Origin: Akanthomyces muscarius
Taxonomy: Eukaryota > Ascomycota > Sordariomycetes > Hypocreales > Cordycipitaceae
Reading direction: 5' to 3'
DNA: 64,000 nt
Assembly: GCF_028009165.1 (NCBI RefSeq)
Contig: NC_079244.1
Coordinates: 1,302,001-1,366,000, forward strand
In this document: piece by piece, positions 33,154 through 44,549 of the stretch
Layout: each line of letters starts with the position of its first letter
How positions within the stretch are numbered: position 1 is the first letter of the stretch
Made by a program: the position numbers and the translations under genes
Notes under the pieces: generated by a model
Told to the model about the DNA's origin: nothing
What the model saw: only the letters and a program-made list of their open reading frames with translations
Database searches by the model: none

Positions 33154-36100
33154 GATGGGCGGACTTTTTTATGTGTCTGTGTGGTTATGGTACAACCGGG
33201 TATCTGGGTATAAGAGAGGATGAGAAGGGATGAGAGCACGGTCCGAAATAGGAATATTTCAGTACAGTATAGGGAGAATGAGAGGGAAAGAAGGGAAGGG
33301 GGAGCGGAGAAAGATGGGATTTATGGGTGAGGAGCAGCTTAAATATGTGTCTACGATTCGTCGCATAGGTGAAGAGAGAATGACGATAAAGCGGGGTGGA
33401 GGTGGGCGTCGAGTAGCTTGGACAACCAGGACGAGCGGCGGGGAGGAGCTCGAAGCTACGCACTAACCAAGGTAGGGATGTGTGTGGATGGCGGGGAGAT
33501 GAAGGAGTAGCGTAGCACAACTACCAAATAACCTAATGGAAAACGAGGCAGAGTGGAAGGGGGCGAGAGGGAGGGGCAGCGGTTCTACGGAGTACAAAGC
33601 GATGCTATCCGAAAGGGTGCCACTACTGGGGCCCTGAGCCGGGACGGAGTAGTGGTGGGTTGCGCGTGCAGCGACGAGTCTTGGGACGCTGTTTGCTGCA
33701 GGTCGTGCAGTTGGCTTACCATATCCTTTTTGTTAGTAAAGATGATTTTCTACGTATTTGCTGTATTTACTTTTTGCCTCTGCCTCGAAACTGTCTGGCT
33801 GGAGGAGACGGCAAGAAAATTGGGGGCAGTCGGCGCCTCGGCCGGAGGGAGAAAACAGGCTCCGGCGCTGGGGAGAAACGCTGTCAGGCACCCTCCGTGC
33901 CTCAAAGCTACAGATCCATAACTACCTACCTAAGGTAGGTAGGTATGCTCCTGTGCTAAGATGGATGGAAGGCGAGCTGCCGGCGCTCCTTTCACCCCGC
34001 ATAATTACAGCGCCTTGCATTGGCAAAGCCACCCAGATGTGCATGCAGTACGGGAGCAACCACGTAACCACTAACTTACTGACGGTGGCGTGGCGCTGTG
34101 GCCAATCAAGAGAACCTTGCAGGTTGATTTGATATATTGTCTGGGCCAGTCTTTGATCTGCGTGTCTTGGCCCGCGGCGCCTCTTTTTTTTTTTTGTCCT
34201 ACTGTAAATTCTCTCTTCAGTCATCTCAGTCTCCGTTCCCTGCCCGTGCTAGTTGATATATCCATCTGTCGCCCCTCGCCCCTCCGATACAAGTCCGCTC
34301 CCAATATATCCATCCAGCCACCACACAATCCATACATTGAGCACGAGGTAGGAAGGCAATGCGGCCTCTCTTCTACTCCGTCTTGCTACCTATGCTCGAC
34401 TCTACTCCGGCGGCCCATCTAACCATCCTTAGACTGGCTAGCCTTCCTCCCAGCCCAAATTTGTCTCGTTACCCCAGGCTGCTTGCTGCCCGGCTGGCCA
34501 CGCGCCTCACAAAGCTACCCCGCTGCTAGGTAGCTGACTAGCTGGTTTTTGTTATTAGTCTGGCCCCCCAAAAACAACCTTTTGCCCCTCTCGCCGGACT
34601 GATGGCGAAACAAGACCCTCCAGAAAGTTCCTGCACGCCATGTTTCTACAATGGCAGTAGAGGCTGGAAGTTATTGGCGCTGGCAGGGGTGGCTCGTAGC
34701 CGATAATTTATCGCCTCATTTTTCTTTTTCCTTTTTCTGAAACCCGAGCGGAATCCAGAGTTTAAAGAGCCGCCGGCAGTTTACCTGGATGGGGCGCGGG
34801 GCAGCGGCGGTACCAGTGGTTCGTCCTGGTAAGATGGCTATCGTCTCAACAAAGTGGTTGGCTGGCTTAATAATGTCCAACCTGAGACAAAATCTGTGCC
34901 CATAATTCATCGATTCTTTTGTGAAAGAGCATGGCTTTGTCCAGTTGCCACTTTCGATGGGCTTGAGAACAATTTCCGCGCCAGGGCTTGCAAACGTGAT
35001 GCCCGTACAGATACCGCTGTAGTTCATGTACCTATGTGGGCAGCTGCCAGACAATTTTTGCTGCAAACGCCACTCTCCAACTTGTAAACCGCCGTGAGTG
35101 CCCCGTTTGTACATCCATCTACAGTACACTGCACCAGCACGGCCGTCATCCCCTTCACACAACTTACATCATTCGCACCAACCAACGGTTTCAATGTTCC
35201 GACCATGACGTGAGGATTGTCCCTTTTCGCATTGTCTAATCTGCTTCATTCACCGACTGCCTTTCCCGTCGTTCAATATCCATTCGCTGTAATATTCGTC
35301 CGTTTCAAGCACGTCAATTCCTTAACGCCGCCAACTTTGATGCCAGCTACACCCCGCTATCGGACTTTACAGCCACACGCTGCGCCCTCCCTTGTTGGAA
35401 ATCTCGTCGCCTCATCACCCGAGAGCGGAATTATCCTTCCATGCATAACCGCCGCCGCAGCTCGCAACGGAAACTCGGCGGGAAACTCGACGAGACCTGC
35501 GCAGCCTGTCCGAACTGATTTACTGTGCCTTCCTCGGCCCTTGCCTCTTGCCCTGTTTGCGCCCTGTCCCCGTTCGACTTACTTTGCCTATTTCTCCTCT
35601 ATCCGATGTGCTACCATTTGTCTTGCTTTTGTCTTGCTACTGGGGCATCTCGGGAAATATGCTAACCGTCCATCTACACAGGTGCGACCCCGCTCGCCAC
35701 GATACGACTAGCGCAGGAGAATGGCCTCGAGGTGGGCGCGCCTCGTTCCCTCCGCCACGACGCCAGCTGGCTGCGCGACGCCATCGACAGGCGATAGTTA
35801 CTTCCTTGTGGCCGGTCCTCTCCTCCGTGCCCTTGTACCAGTAATGTGCGTCCCGGATGCTTGATTCCATAGCTAGACCTCTGGGAGACAAAACTTGTGA
35901 TGCCGGCTTTCTTTTCTTCCGCATCACGCGCACAGAAGCTGCATTCAACTATGCATGCATGTGCTCCATCGGTGCATCTCTCACTGCCTCGTTTGGACAT
36001 CCAAGTCCGCATCAACGGCTCAAGGGTCCTTGTCTGCGACAAGCCCACTTGGCACAACACCCTGCCATCTTGCCAATGCATCCTGCCTGTCGCATGCGTG

Positions 36101-37161
36101 ACCCTCGTCAAGCTATCAACTGGACTTGGCGAAAATTACGGCAGCACAGCTAAATGGCTTGCCACATAAACCGCTTGCGCGCCGGAACCGCCCACTTCCA
36201 CATTCCGACCTAACCTTGTACGCCAGCCGGGCGATCGCTGCGATTCCGAACCCTTGTTTCCGCCTCGTCTCTCTTCCTCTCCGCTTGGCTTGAGATTGGC
36301 TTGTCACGTCTTTTTTTACCCGACTCACCGCGCCATGGATACACCGTCACCGCTCACTCTCTCGTTCGCCAGATCGTGTCTTATTGCATCCGCTTCATGT
36401 GTCCGAATCACGACTTTGCGTACCAACATTTTCCTGCGTGCATTGGTATAGCCTGGCTTTTTAGATCCCCATGATACCCGAGTATGGGCTAATGTAGTTG
36501 TCCCAGCTTCTGTGAGTAAATGCGTGTATTGTCATGTCGAGCAGACTGCGCTCCCACGCGCCATCAATGAGTGTGCTTATGGCAAAGTGCAGCAATAAAG
36601 CACGTGTGAGATTGCACATTTAGTAATACACATGTTGCTAAATAATGCTCGACAACAGCACTCGTGAAGTTCCGTGTTCATGGCGACTCGCGTGGCTGGT
36701 CTCTGGGATCTACGCCGTGTTGTCCTCTACACTTCAGGTCTTTACCCCAAGAGTCAACAAAACAGAAAAGGGACAGAATCCAAGTTATATAGAAGATTGA
36801 TGAGTATTTACTTTGAAAATAATATTGTCGCGTTTTCTGGAGTCGTCCCAGCCCCATCAGCAGGACTCCAACTCCAGAAACTCAGCTCTAGGGTAGCTTT
36901 TCGACCGCCTCGCCCGTGCCTGGCTGGTGGGGGCTGCTCCGCCAAACAGCACCCTGCCAGCTACGTCAGCCATCTCCTTTGAGCTCTGTTGCGCGCTCTC
37001 CATCCAACTCAGACTGCCCAGGCCAGTCGGCATTGCGAATCGCCGCTCCAGAGATGCCGCATCAAAGCTGTACACCGTCGCGCCTCTGAATAATCCTCCC
37101 TCTCTGCAGGGCAACCCGCCATACCCCCGTTCCCTAAAGCCGTCGCCGAGGCCTGCTAAAT
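33154..37161. other. Long gene-poor interval (4 kb)
   Basis: No ORF with domains or convincing splice structure. It contains the CT-rich (coding strand) leader of the aldehyde dehydrogenase near 33160-33500, a 10-bp-arm palindrome at 33922-33942, and a pyrimidine-rich zone from about 35220 to 36460 that could be transcribed leader sequence. The last 500 bp before 37162 likely hold the RGP1 promoter. Confidence 0.45.
33922..33942. repeat. Near-perfect palindrome, 10-bp arms with 1-nt spacer
   Basis: CTACCTACCT, a single A, then AGGTAGGTAG form an inverted repeat in intergenic DNA about 770 bp upstream of the aldehyde dehydrogenase start. It could extrude as a hairpin or be a dimeric factor site; no function is shown. 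Confidence 0.75.
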
Positions 37162-39637
37162 ATGGCTCTGGACTCCAACATTCGCGTCTTTGTGCAATGG
37201 CGCGACAACACTGTCTTTGCCGGGGAGAATATCAGCTGCACCATCACGTTCAAGAATGTTGCCCGAGAATCAGACAATACCAGGGGAAACCAGCCCCATC
37301 ATGCTCCTAATCAGAGGCGAAACAACTCGGACCGCCATCGGCTGCTCTCCAACCTGGCATCGCCTCTCGGAGGCAACCGCAGCAGCAGAGGTAGCAATGC
37401 TATCACGTCGCCGCCTCCCGCTAGCAACGGCAGAGGGCACAGAAGATCCGCGCTATCCTTGAGCATACCGTCAACGACGCCTATTTCTCGATCGGCGGCC
37501 GTACAATGGCCTGGCAGCGGCTCCTTTTCCGAATCTCGCCCCGGCCACTCCCACAAACGATCCCTATCCATAGTCTCAATTGGCTCGGCTGGCACCGTTG
37601 ATGACCATCATCAGCGAAGCGAGACGACAGGACGGCCTGCTATGCCGCCTCGAGGTCACAATCGTGCCTCGAGTCTGCAAATAATGTCCAAAGGAAATAC
37701 AGGTGCTGGACCACAACCTGGTGAGTTTGTCTGCACTCGTCGTTGTGCTGTATACTAACAAGTCAGGTCATCCCGCATCCCGAAATATGACATCCCCCCT
37801 ATATACTGCATCATATCCACCCGATAGATACGCCCAGCAGAGCCGTTCCTCTACCGCGCCTTCAACCCCTGGCATCGGGCGACGAAGATCGCCCAGAATG
37901 TCACCGAATCCGATGCCCGACTTTCGATTCCCAGCTGGACCCCCAGCCGAGAACCCAGAGGAAGAAGACGCTGCCACTGAAAGAGATAACCTGACCTTGC
38001 GCCCAAAAGAGCTCGAGAAGCCTCTTACCCCTGCCGCTCGTATTTTATCGAGCAACAGCATGGGCAGTGGAACCCCACGAAGCAGCGGCGAATTTTATGC
38101 CATGAGCAACCATTCTTCCGAAACACTCGCCTCTGACTATCCTGCTGCCAGAGGCGCTGCACGACCACCACACCTGCGAAGAAGCTCGGGCCTGCCATCG
38201 TCGCAAAACAAGACGCCAGAGTCTATCATGATGGGTTATGCGCAGGTGCAAGGCTCCTTCCTGCTGGACGGATCCCTGATAAGCTTGGGCCAGTTCGACG
38301 AAGTCAAGAAAAAGGGAGTCGTTGGTGGGCGAGGTGGTGGCGTTGTTGGTCTTGAACAGAACAGGAGAGATAGCGGCCTCTTGCGCGGCTTTGGCTGGGG
38401 AGCCATCAGCAACTCCCTCGGCGATCTTTTGGGCAGCAACGAGCTAAGCACGATGAAGGAGACGCGAGGCGCAGCAAACTCAAAGGCAGTTCCCCTGCTG
38501 AGCACTCCACAGTCAATATTGTTTGTGGACATGCAACTTGCGCCTGGCGAAAGCCGCTCTTTTGAATATACCCTTTGCCTACCCCGCGGCCTGCCGCCAA
38601 CGCATAAAGGAAAAGCGCTAAAAATTTCATACAATCTGGTCATTGGAACGCAAAGAGCTGGAGGAGCCCGAGAGCAGCAGATTCGCTCCGTCGAGATACC
38701 CTTCCGGGTGCTCGGTAGTGTAAACAGCTATGGCGAAATTCTCGGTCACGATCTGATGAATCCGTACATATTATTGAAAGACGAGGCACTGGTCAAAGTT
38801 GTTGGCAAGCGCAAGCATGGCAGCAAGGGCCGCATACCATTGGAAAACAAGGGAAGCATGAACGATTTCTTGGCATTTGTCGACGAGCTCGTTGCGCAGC
38901 AAAATGATGACAAGCCGCATGCTTTGCTATCGCCAACAGACGGACTCGATTCACGACGCCCATCGATATTCGACGAGGTTACTTCTACAAAGGAGGCCAT
39001 TCATCTTGCTATTATGAGGAGCAATATGGCCAACGAAGGCCAGAGCCAGAACCGATTTGAAATTGCGAGGAACGGCAAACGCGTCGGTGCCGTCATGCTG
39101 CCTCGACCCGCGTACAGACTCGGCGAAGTCGTCACCATGGTCATTGACTTAACAGAGGCCGAAGTGCCCTGCTACGCCGTCCACGCTACGCTGGAGACGT
39201 CCGAGAAGATTGACCCCTCCCTGGCTGTGCGCTCTGATTCCAGCATCCAAAGAGTGACACGAAAGGTTTACGTGGGATCCTCTGAGACCACCATGTACTC
39301 GCGCCGCATTGTGTTTACACCTACGATACCTATATCCGCCACGCCGGAATTTGTCACCAGCGGTGTCAGTTTTGAGTGGAAGATTCGCGTCGAGTTTGTT
39401 GTACCCGCCAAGAGCGGCGAGGAAAGCGAGAGCGCGTCACCGGCTCCTGCCGTTGGCTCGACTCTTCTGGAACAAATATCGCAAGACGACAAGGGCGGCC
39501 TTGTTCTCGTGGCTGTAGAAAACCTGGCCTGCGAGAGCTTTGACGTGTCTGTCCCGCTCAAGGTGTACGGTGCCGTAGGCACGGGGCTAGAAAGACTGGA
39601 GCGCGACGAGTCCATGGAGGGAGGATTGCCTCTATAA
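37162..39637 (+). CDS. rgp1: Rgp1-like subunit of the Ric1-Rgp1 Rab GEF
   Basis: Two exons, 37162-37720 and 37767-39637, with a 46-nt intron (donor GTGAGT, branch ACTAAC, acceptor CAG), give 809 aa. The N-terminus MALDSNIRVFVQWRDNTVFAGENISC starts an arrestin-like beta-sandwich typical of Rgp1, then a long Ser/Arg/Pro-rich insert (about residues 45-330). The Rgp1 core follows, with ESRSFEYTLCLPRGLPPTHKG, KISYNLVIGTQRAGG, EIPFRVLGSVNSYGE and HDLMNPYILLKDEA. In yeast the Ric1-Rgp1 complex activates Ypt6 (Rab6) for retrograde traffic to the Golgi. The disordered insert is longer than in yeast but common in filamentous fungi. Confidence 0.88.
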
Positions 39638-40597
39638 TGTGCATGGGCGTATATACTGCCTTTTGTTGTCCTTGTCTGGGGCCATTGGATATAAAAACAT
39701 GATTTAATTGCAAGGAGTTTTTTTTTCTTAATCTCGAGAGATGCTCGATACACAGGGACTGATAGAGTTGGTAGCATGAGCAAGAAAGAAACGCGAATTT
39801 ACTCGCTGTGTATATTGGAGTTGGGCTATTCATATACGTTTCTGTGCTTGGTGAAACACGTCGTTCATGTCGGTGCGCGCACCTAAATTGATGTAGCTGC
39901 GTTGCGGTGTGCTGAGATTGGAGCTTGCAAACGAAAGCTGCCAGGGTTTCCCACTCACCGAGCACCTTACTCCTATACTCTTTGCAGGTGAGCAGCAGCA
40001 CTATAACAGGAGCCGACGAAAAGAGCCTCTTGAGTACCTATCTGCTATCTCAGTCAGTTCCCGTGCTTTGGCATCGTGGCAGTGCAAGTAACCTTCGGGA
40101 GACCGCGGATACGTACCAACGTGGTGAAGAGGCGAGGACAGGCCGACGACAAGATGAAAGCAGTACTTGGAGGGAGTGGGTATGTTGTGTTTTCCTATCC
40201 AACTTCTGCCAATCCCTCTCCGTGTTTCTATCACAAATTGATAGAGTCAAAGAAGATGGCTACAACTATCGTGACTGCCGATCCCGCATACTTGCGCTTC
40301 ACCCACGAGAGCTGTCGTTGCGGTGGATAATTCGCCGCGAATTTGGGACGACCCGCGACGGATTGGTGCTGCGATCAAATAAATATCGCTGATTTGAATA
40401 TAAAATGGTATTCGGCGGATTTTCTTGAGCCTGCGATATGAAACAGTTGATGGCGTGCGTCGCGAGCAATCATACAAATCTACCGAACCTCGGCCGCGCG
40501 CCCACTGTAGGCCGTTTCACACGCGCTGGCGGCCTTCTCCACAGTCTACATCCATCTCACCACCAAACATATTCGTGCTTCACCACCGAAAGGCTGC
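39638..40597. other. Intergenic region between RGP1 and the small membrane protein gene
   Basis: About 1 kb containing the RGP1 3' UTR and the next promoter. Several short ORFs occur but none has domains. Nothing further was identified. Confidence 0.4.
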
Positions 40598-41320
40598 ATG
40601 CCAATTGCACCCATCATCCTACGCGGCGTCGCCGCTTTTCTCCATGTCCTTCAAACCATCACCTCAACCAAGTCTGCACACCGTGGAGGAGCCGCGCCGC
40701 CGCTGCCGCCGACACCACCGCCCATCATGATGAGCATCGCGCTCATGAGCGTCGTCGTCGAGGGGCTCTTCATCGGCTACTTTTTCCTCGAGTACATCGT
40801 GCGCGGCGGCCGGCTGCGGCGGTTCCTCTGGAAGCTGGGCCTGTGGGCGCTCCTGCTGACGCCGGGCGTCGCCATGCTCACCTTTGACTTTACCTCGCAG
40901 GTGCAGGTCGACGTGAGCATGTCCATCATCCTGTCGACGTTTGTGAGCTCGAGCATCTGGGTCGTCATGTTCGACCCGGACATTTCGCGCACCGTGACGC
41001 TGGTCCAGTTTGGCACGCTCGCCGCGTCCGTCCTCATCACCGCCTTCACCATCCTCGGCGGCCGCGGCGAGGGCAGCTGGGACGAGAAGCTGGCGTTTAT
41101 GCTCCGGGTGCCCGGGATTGTGGGCACCTTCCTTGTCCGCCTGCCGTGGGATGGGCCGCGCATCGCCCGGGGCCTCTGCTGGACGCTGATCTGGCTATGG
41201 GCATCGCGCAACGACGCGGATGAGTACTATCCGCCCGAAAATCTTCAGTGGCTGAATCGCACGCTGCAAGTCAACGGCACTGTCTTGGTTCTCGAGCGGA
41301 CAAGAGGGGCTTTTGCGTGA
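40598..41320 (+). CDS. Small multi-pass membrane protein, unknown family
   Basis: Single-exon ORF of 240 aa from ATG 40598, or 198 aa from the tandem ATGs at 40727/40730 (MMSIALMSVVVEG), which may be the real start because the extra 43 residues are Pro/Ala-rich. About four hydrophobic helices follow: IALMSVVVEGLFIGYFFL, LWALLLTPGVAMLTF, SIILSTFVSSSIWVVMF and TLAASVLITAFTIL. The C-terminal half is soluble with aromatic residues (EYYPPENLQWLNRTLQ). Coding GC is high with strong codon bias. It resembles uncharacterised ascomycete membrane proteins; no function is assigned. Confidence 0.65.
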   Translation: MPIAPIILRGVAAFLHVLQTITSTKSAHRGGAAPPLPPTPPPIMMSIALMSVVVEGLFIGYFFLEYIVRGGRLRRFLWKLGLWALLLTPGVAMLTFDFTSQVQVDVSMSIILSTFVSSSIWVVMFDPDISRTVTLVQFGTLAASVLITAFTILGGRGEGSWDEKLAFMLRVPGIVGTFLVRLPWDGPRIARGLCWTLIWLWASRNDADEYYPPENLQWLNRTLQVNGTVLVLERTRGAFA

Positions 41321-41572
41321 TGCCTGTATGTGTACTTGCTCCAGTGAGCGACCATGTTCTGATGGTTATTTCTGAAGAGAAAAGAAAAGAAAAAGGAGAA
41401 CTCTGTACATCCAACTCCTGTGGAATCGCATTGATGATCTGAAATGCAATACTGATAGCCACCGCCTGCAGAATCACAGCTTCAGCAAACCATTCATCAT
41501 GTACTTGCGGCCCGCGTCCGCACGATCTGATGGCGGCTTCATTGGCCCGAGCCTAGGCTGCTTTAGGCCTTC

Positions 41573-41604
41573 CAGTGGACATTGCAGTGGACACGACAGT
41601 GGAC
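41573..41604 (+). repeat. Three CAGTGGAC direct repeats at exact 12-bp spacing
   Basis: CAGTGGAC starts at 41573, 41585 and 41597, a strict 12-bp period with variable 4-bp linkers. The array lies about 80 bp upstream of the TCACGTGA site and about 410 bp before the ATG of the bromodomain gene. Such a phased array suggests a protein-binding site cluster or a recent slippage array. Confidence 0.8.
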
Positions 41605-41681
41605 CGTCGGGCGCTTCAGTCCCCCAACTTTTGGCCGCCCACGCCGCCTTCCTGGCGCAACTTGGACTCTTCCAACCCAGA

Positions 41682-41689
41682 TCACGTGA
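41682..41689. promoter_or_regulatory. TCACGTGA palindrome upstream of the bromodomain gene
   Basis: Perfect octamer within the 10-bp palindrome ATCACGTGAT, about 330 bp upstream of the proposed ATG. It is identical to the octamer at 14323-14330. A Cbf1-like bHLH factor is a candidate binder by analogy. Confidence 0.5.
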
Positions 41690-42014
41690 TTTCTAGACAA
41701 TCGTTCGCATCCGTGAAAAATCAAAGACGCCCGAAGCCGACATTGGTTTATCGCAAAACGACGCGCAATTCCATCGAAAACCCAATGAAAGCCGTCTAGA
41801 GTTCGACATCTGTCCGCGGCCACGCCTTTTCATACGCGTTTCGACCCGCTTTGTCGCGCAAACGCACAGTGGCAGCTCGATCCCGCGTTGGCGTCCCGAA
41901 CCTCCGACGACACCCAACGCCGGCTCCGCCCGCGTCTCGACCGTGGCGCCTTTACAACTCCTCGCAAAGCGCAACGGCCCCCTCGAGCATTGGCGAGGAG
42001 GGCCCAAGGGCGGC

Positions 42015-44549
42015 ATGAGTAACCCGACGACGTACACGCCTCTCGAGTCGCTCTTCCTTTTCCAGTCGCTGCTCAACTTTGGCATCGACGCGGCCGCCTT
42101 TACACGCATCTCGGAGACGCTCAAGAACAATGCGCTGATCAAGGGCGGGGAGACGTATGATCCCTCGAGGTTGAGCCCCAACGCGCTTCAGCAGCTGTTC
42201 TTGCTGCTGCTCCGCGATGAACTCAAGAGCGACGCCGAGAGGGCCGAGGCGGCGCAGGCGGGAGCTTCACCGTCTAAGAAGCGCAAAATCACTTCCCCGT
42301 CCATACCCACGCTGACAGAGGCCCTCAATCATGTCAGCAAAGTACCGGCCTTGGTGGAGCGCTTGTATGGTCGCTACCGCGAGCATATTGTGAGACAGAT
42401 TAGAGAGGATGAGCGCAAGTTCGCCACGGTACAAAAGGAGATACAGCTGCTGGAAAAGAGCGAAAAGGAACGACTGGCTAGGTCAGCATCCCAGAGCGGT
42501 GCGCCTGTTCTCGCTCCGCGCGACTCCAAGCATACTCCCATAGGGTCCAACAGTCCCAGCCCATCGCCAGGGCCGACAGCAGGTGCTGTACCTGGTATCA
42601 AGCGAGGCGCCGTGGTTCCAACTCCAAAGATTCCTGGATCTGGTGCACCTTCACCAACGGTAGCCGGACATCCACACTTACAAGCTGCCACGCCGCCGAT
42701 CCGACCGTCACCTTCACCAAAGCCCGGAAATGGCCTCCAGTCACCTGCTGGTCCGCCACCGCAGCCGCAGCAGCAACCTCTTCAACCATCGCGACCAGAT
42801 CAGACAATACAACCTGGCAGGCCCGGTGCGGGCCCTGGTGCGGGCCCTGGTGGTTCAAAGCCATACCCAGGAGCTCAAGCAGGCATCTCACAACCTGGGG
42901 CACCCCAAAACCCCGCCGCCCAGGCTCAGTTGCAACAAGCGCAAGCGGCGGCGCACGGCCAGCAACGTCCCATCCCAAATCCTCCAAGTCTCAGCCATGC
43001 CCAGCAACTACCCCCGCAAGGCGTTCCTCCGCAACATCCCCAACACCGTCCGATTGCAGCAAATCCAAGCCATATTACCGGACGTCCTATACAACCACAT
43101 CCTCAAAACTTTCGACCTTTGGCATCCGCATCACCTCATCCAACCCCAGCAACTCAGAATGTTCCGCCGAAGCTGGCCCCGGCACAGCCAGCCCCTGGCC
43201 AGCAGCAACCTCTTTCTAGAACGCACTCCCCTGCGCAACCGGACAGGTCGCCATATGGCCCCCCCAAACCGGCCATCCCTGAGCATATGATCCGCCAAGC
43301 AGTCAGCACGCCCCAAGGCAAGCGATCTGCTGCGCAATCGCAGCCTCAAACACCCGTGCAAGCGAGCTCTATACCGTTGACCAGAGGATTTGGTACCAAA
43401 TGGGCGACACACTCCACGCCGTCAACGCCGCGGCCGATCATGGAGGAGCCAGAGAGCCCAGCATTTGAGCCTGTCAGCCCTCCCCAGCGGGCCAGCTCAA
43501 TTGCACGTGCATCGTCGCGATCTCTGTCTGTCAAGGATACGCCAAAGAAGCTGGAGCCTGCTGGTCGCAACCGCTCATCCCGTACCAGTCAACGCGGGCG
43601 CGCTGTCAGCTCCACGCCTTCGGTAGCCGGCACAAGACGCAGCCAGTCGGTCATTTCTCAGCCGGATGAGCCATCCACCGAGTATCATCCCAAGGTCAAA
43701 AAGGAAGCTTCCACTCCGCGCCTGCACGAAGAGACTGGGGACACGACCGCAGATGAAAGTGTTCATGGTAAGAACATGGCAACTCCCGGAAGTGTTTCGT
43801 CGCGTGTGTACAAGCGAAAGCGACAGGATACCCCGCACGAGCCTCCTGCACCGCCGACGCATGTTTTATGGACACGAGGTTTCACAAAAGTCTCGTCATC
43901 GGCACTGGACCAAATCTCCAGTCACCGAGATGCAAATATGTTTGCCACGGGTATCCGCGAACGCGACGCGCCCGGCTACCACCAAATCGTGCTTCAGCCT
44001 CAGGACATTACGAAAATCCGCGCAGCAATTAAGCATGGCAATAAAGCTGCCTCTACCGCTGCGTCGAACCTCCCCGGTGGTGACCCTGGCGGCCCCAGCG
44101 TCTGGCTGCCCGTCTCCGAAGACCTGACACCACCCCAATCCATCATTAATAGCGCGCAGCTCGAGCGAGAACTGGTTCACATGTTCTGCAACGCCATAAT
44201 GTACAACCCTGATCCCGACCGCGGTCCCGGGCAGGCATTCATGAATCGCCTGCGGGACGAGGAGGAGGAAGTCGTCGGCTACCGCGTCGACGAGGACGGC
44301 GTTGTTCGAAATACGCGGGGCATGTTTGTCGAGGTCGAGAAGCTCCTCAGCGACTTGCGCAGTGCTGAAAAGGACCGCGAGCCGCTCCCGCCTACCGCTG
44401 CCGGCACTGCGACCGCCGTAGCCACGACGGAAACGAGTGCCGCTGCTCCCTCGGGTGCTGACGACACGGCGGAGGAAGAGGATGACGAGGATGGAGAGGG
44501 CGATGGGCAGTCGGCGCCAAAGAGAAGACGCGTCTCCGCGAGAAGCTAG
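42015..44549 (+). CDS. Bromodomain protein, BRD8/Bdc1-like (NuA4-type)
   Basis: Single exon, 844 aa from ATG 42015. The N-terminal YTPLESLFLFQSLLNFG and a following coiled-coil region (about residues 95-160, with KFATVQKEIQLLEKSEKERLAR) resemble BRD8/Bdc1 proteins. A long Pro/Gln-rich disordered region (about 165-600) separates it from one C-terminal bromodomain (about 615-750): FATGIRERDAPGY, LQPQDITKIRAAIKHG, and MYNPD, whose Asn731 is the expected acetyl-lysine-binding residue. A Lys/Arg-rich SPKKRKI-like patch and an RRRVSARS end may be nuclear signals. In fission yeast Bdc1 is a NuA4 acetyltransferase subunit. The frame is open upstream without ATG, so a short 5' exon cannot be excluded. 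Confidence 0.82.
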   Translation: MSNPTTYTPLESLFLFQSLLNFGIDAAAFTRISETLKNNALIKGGETYDPSRLSPNALQQLFLLLLRDELKSDAERAEAAQAGASPSKKRKITSPSIPTLTEALNHVSKVPALVERLYGRYREHIVRQIREDERKFATVQKEIQLLEKSEKERLARSASQSGAPVLAPRDSKHTPIGSNSPSPSPGPTAGAVPGIKRGAVVPTPKIPGSGAPSPTVAGHPHLQAATPPIRPSPSPKPGNGLQSPAGPPPQPQQQPLQPSRPDQTIQPGRPGAGPGAGPGGSKPYPGAQAGISQPGAPQNPAAQAQLQQAQAAAHGQQRPIPNPPSLSHAQQLPPQGVPPQHPQHRPIAANPSHITGRPIQPHPQNFRPLASASPHPTPATQNVPPKLAPAQPAPGQQQPLSRTHSPAQPDRSPYGPPKPAIPEHMIRQAVSTPQGKRSAAQSQPQTPVQASSIPLTRGFGTKWATHSTPSTPRPIMEEPESPAFEPVSPPQRASSIARASSRSLSVKDTPKKLEPAGRNRSSRTSQRGRAVSSTPSVAGTRRSQSVISQPDEPSTEYHPKVKKEASTPRLHEETGDTTADESVHGKNMATPGSVSSRVYKRKRQDTPHEPPAPPTHVLWTRGFTKVSSSALDQISSHRDANMFATGIRERDAPGYHQIVLQPQDITKIRAAIKHGNKAASTAASNLPGGDPGGPSVWLPVSEDLTPPQSIINSAQLERELVHMFCNAIMYNPDPDRGPGQAFMNRLRDEEEEVVGYRVDEDGVVRNTRGMFVEVEKLLSDLRSAEKDREPLPPTAAGTATAVATTETSAAAPSGADDTAEEEDDEDGEGDGQSAPKRRRVSARS

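Larger units (their letters stand above)
41321..42014. promoter_or_regulatory. Upstream region of the bromodomain gene
   Basis: About 700 bp containing the 3' end of the membrane-protein transcript and the promoter of the bromodomain gene. It carries three phased CAGTGGAC repeats at 41573-41604 and a TCACGTGA palindrome at 41682-41689. The coding frame of the bromodomain gene is open back to a GTG at 41943 without an ATG. Confidence 0.5.

Noticed and set aside
35217..35711. 164-codon plus-strand frame in the 33-37 kb interval
   Set aside because: Leu/Pro/Arg-rich reading of a pyrimidine-rich leader-like region; no domain. It may be transcribed but is not supported as protein-coding.
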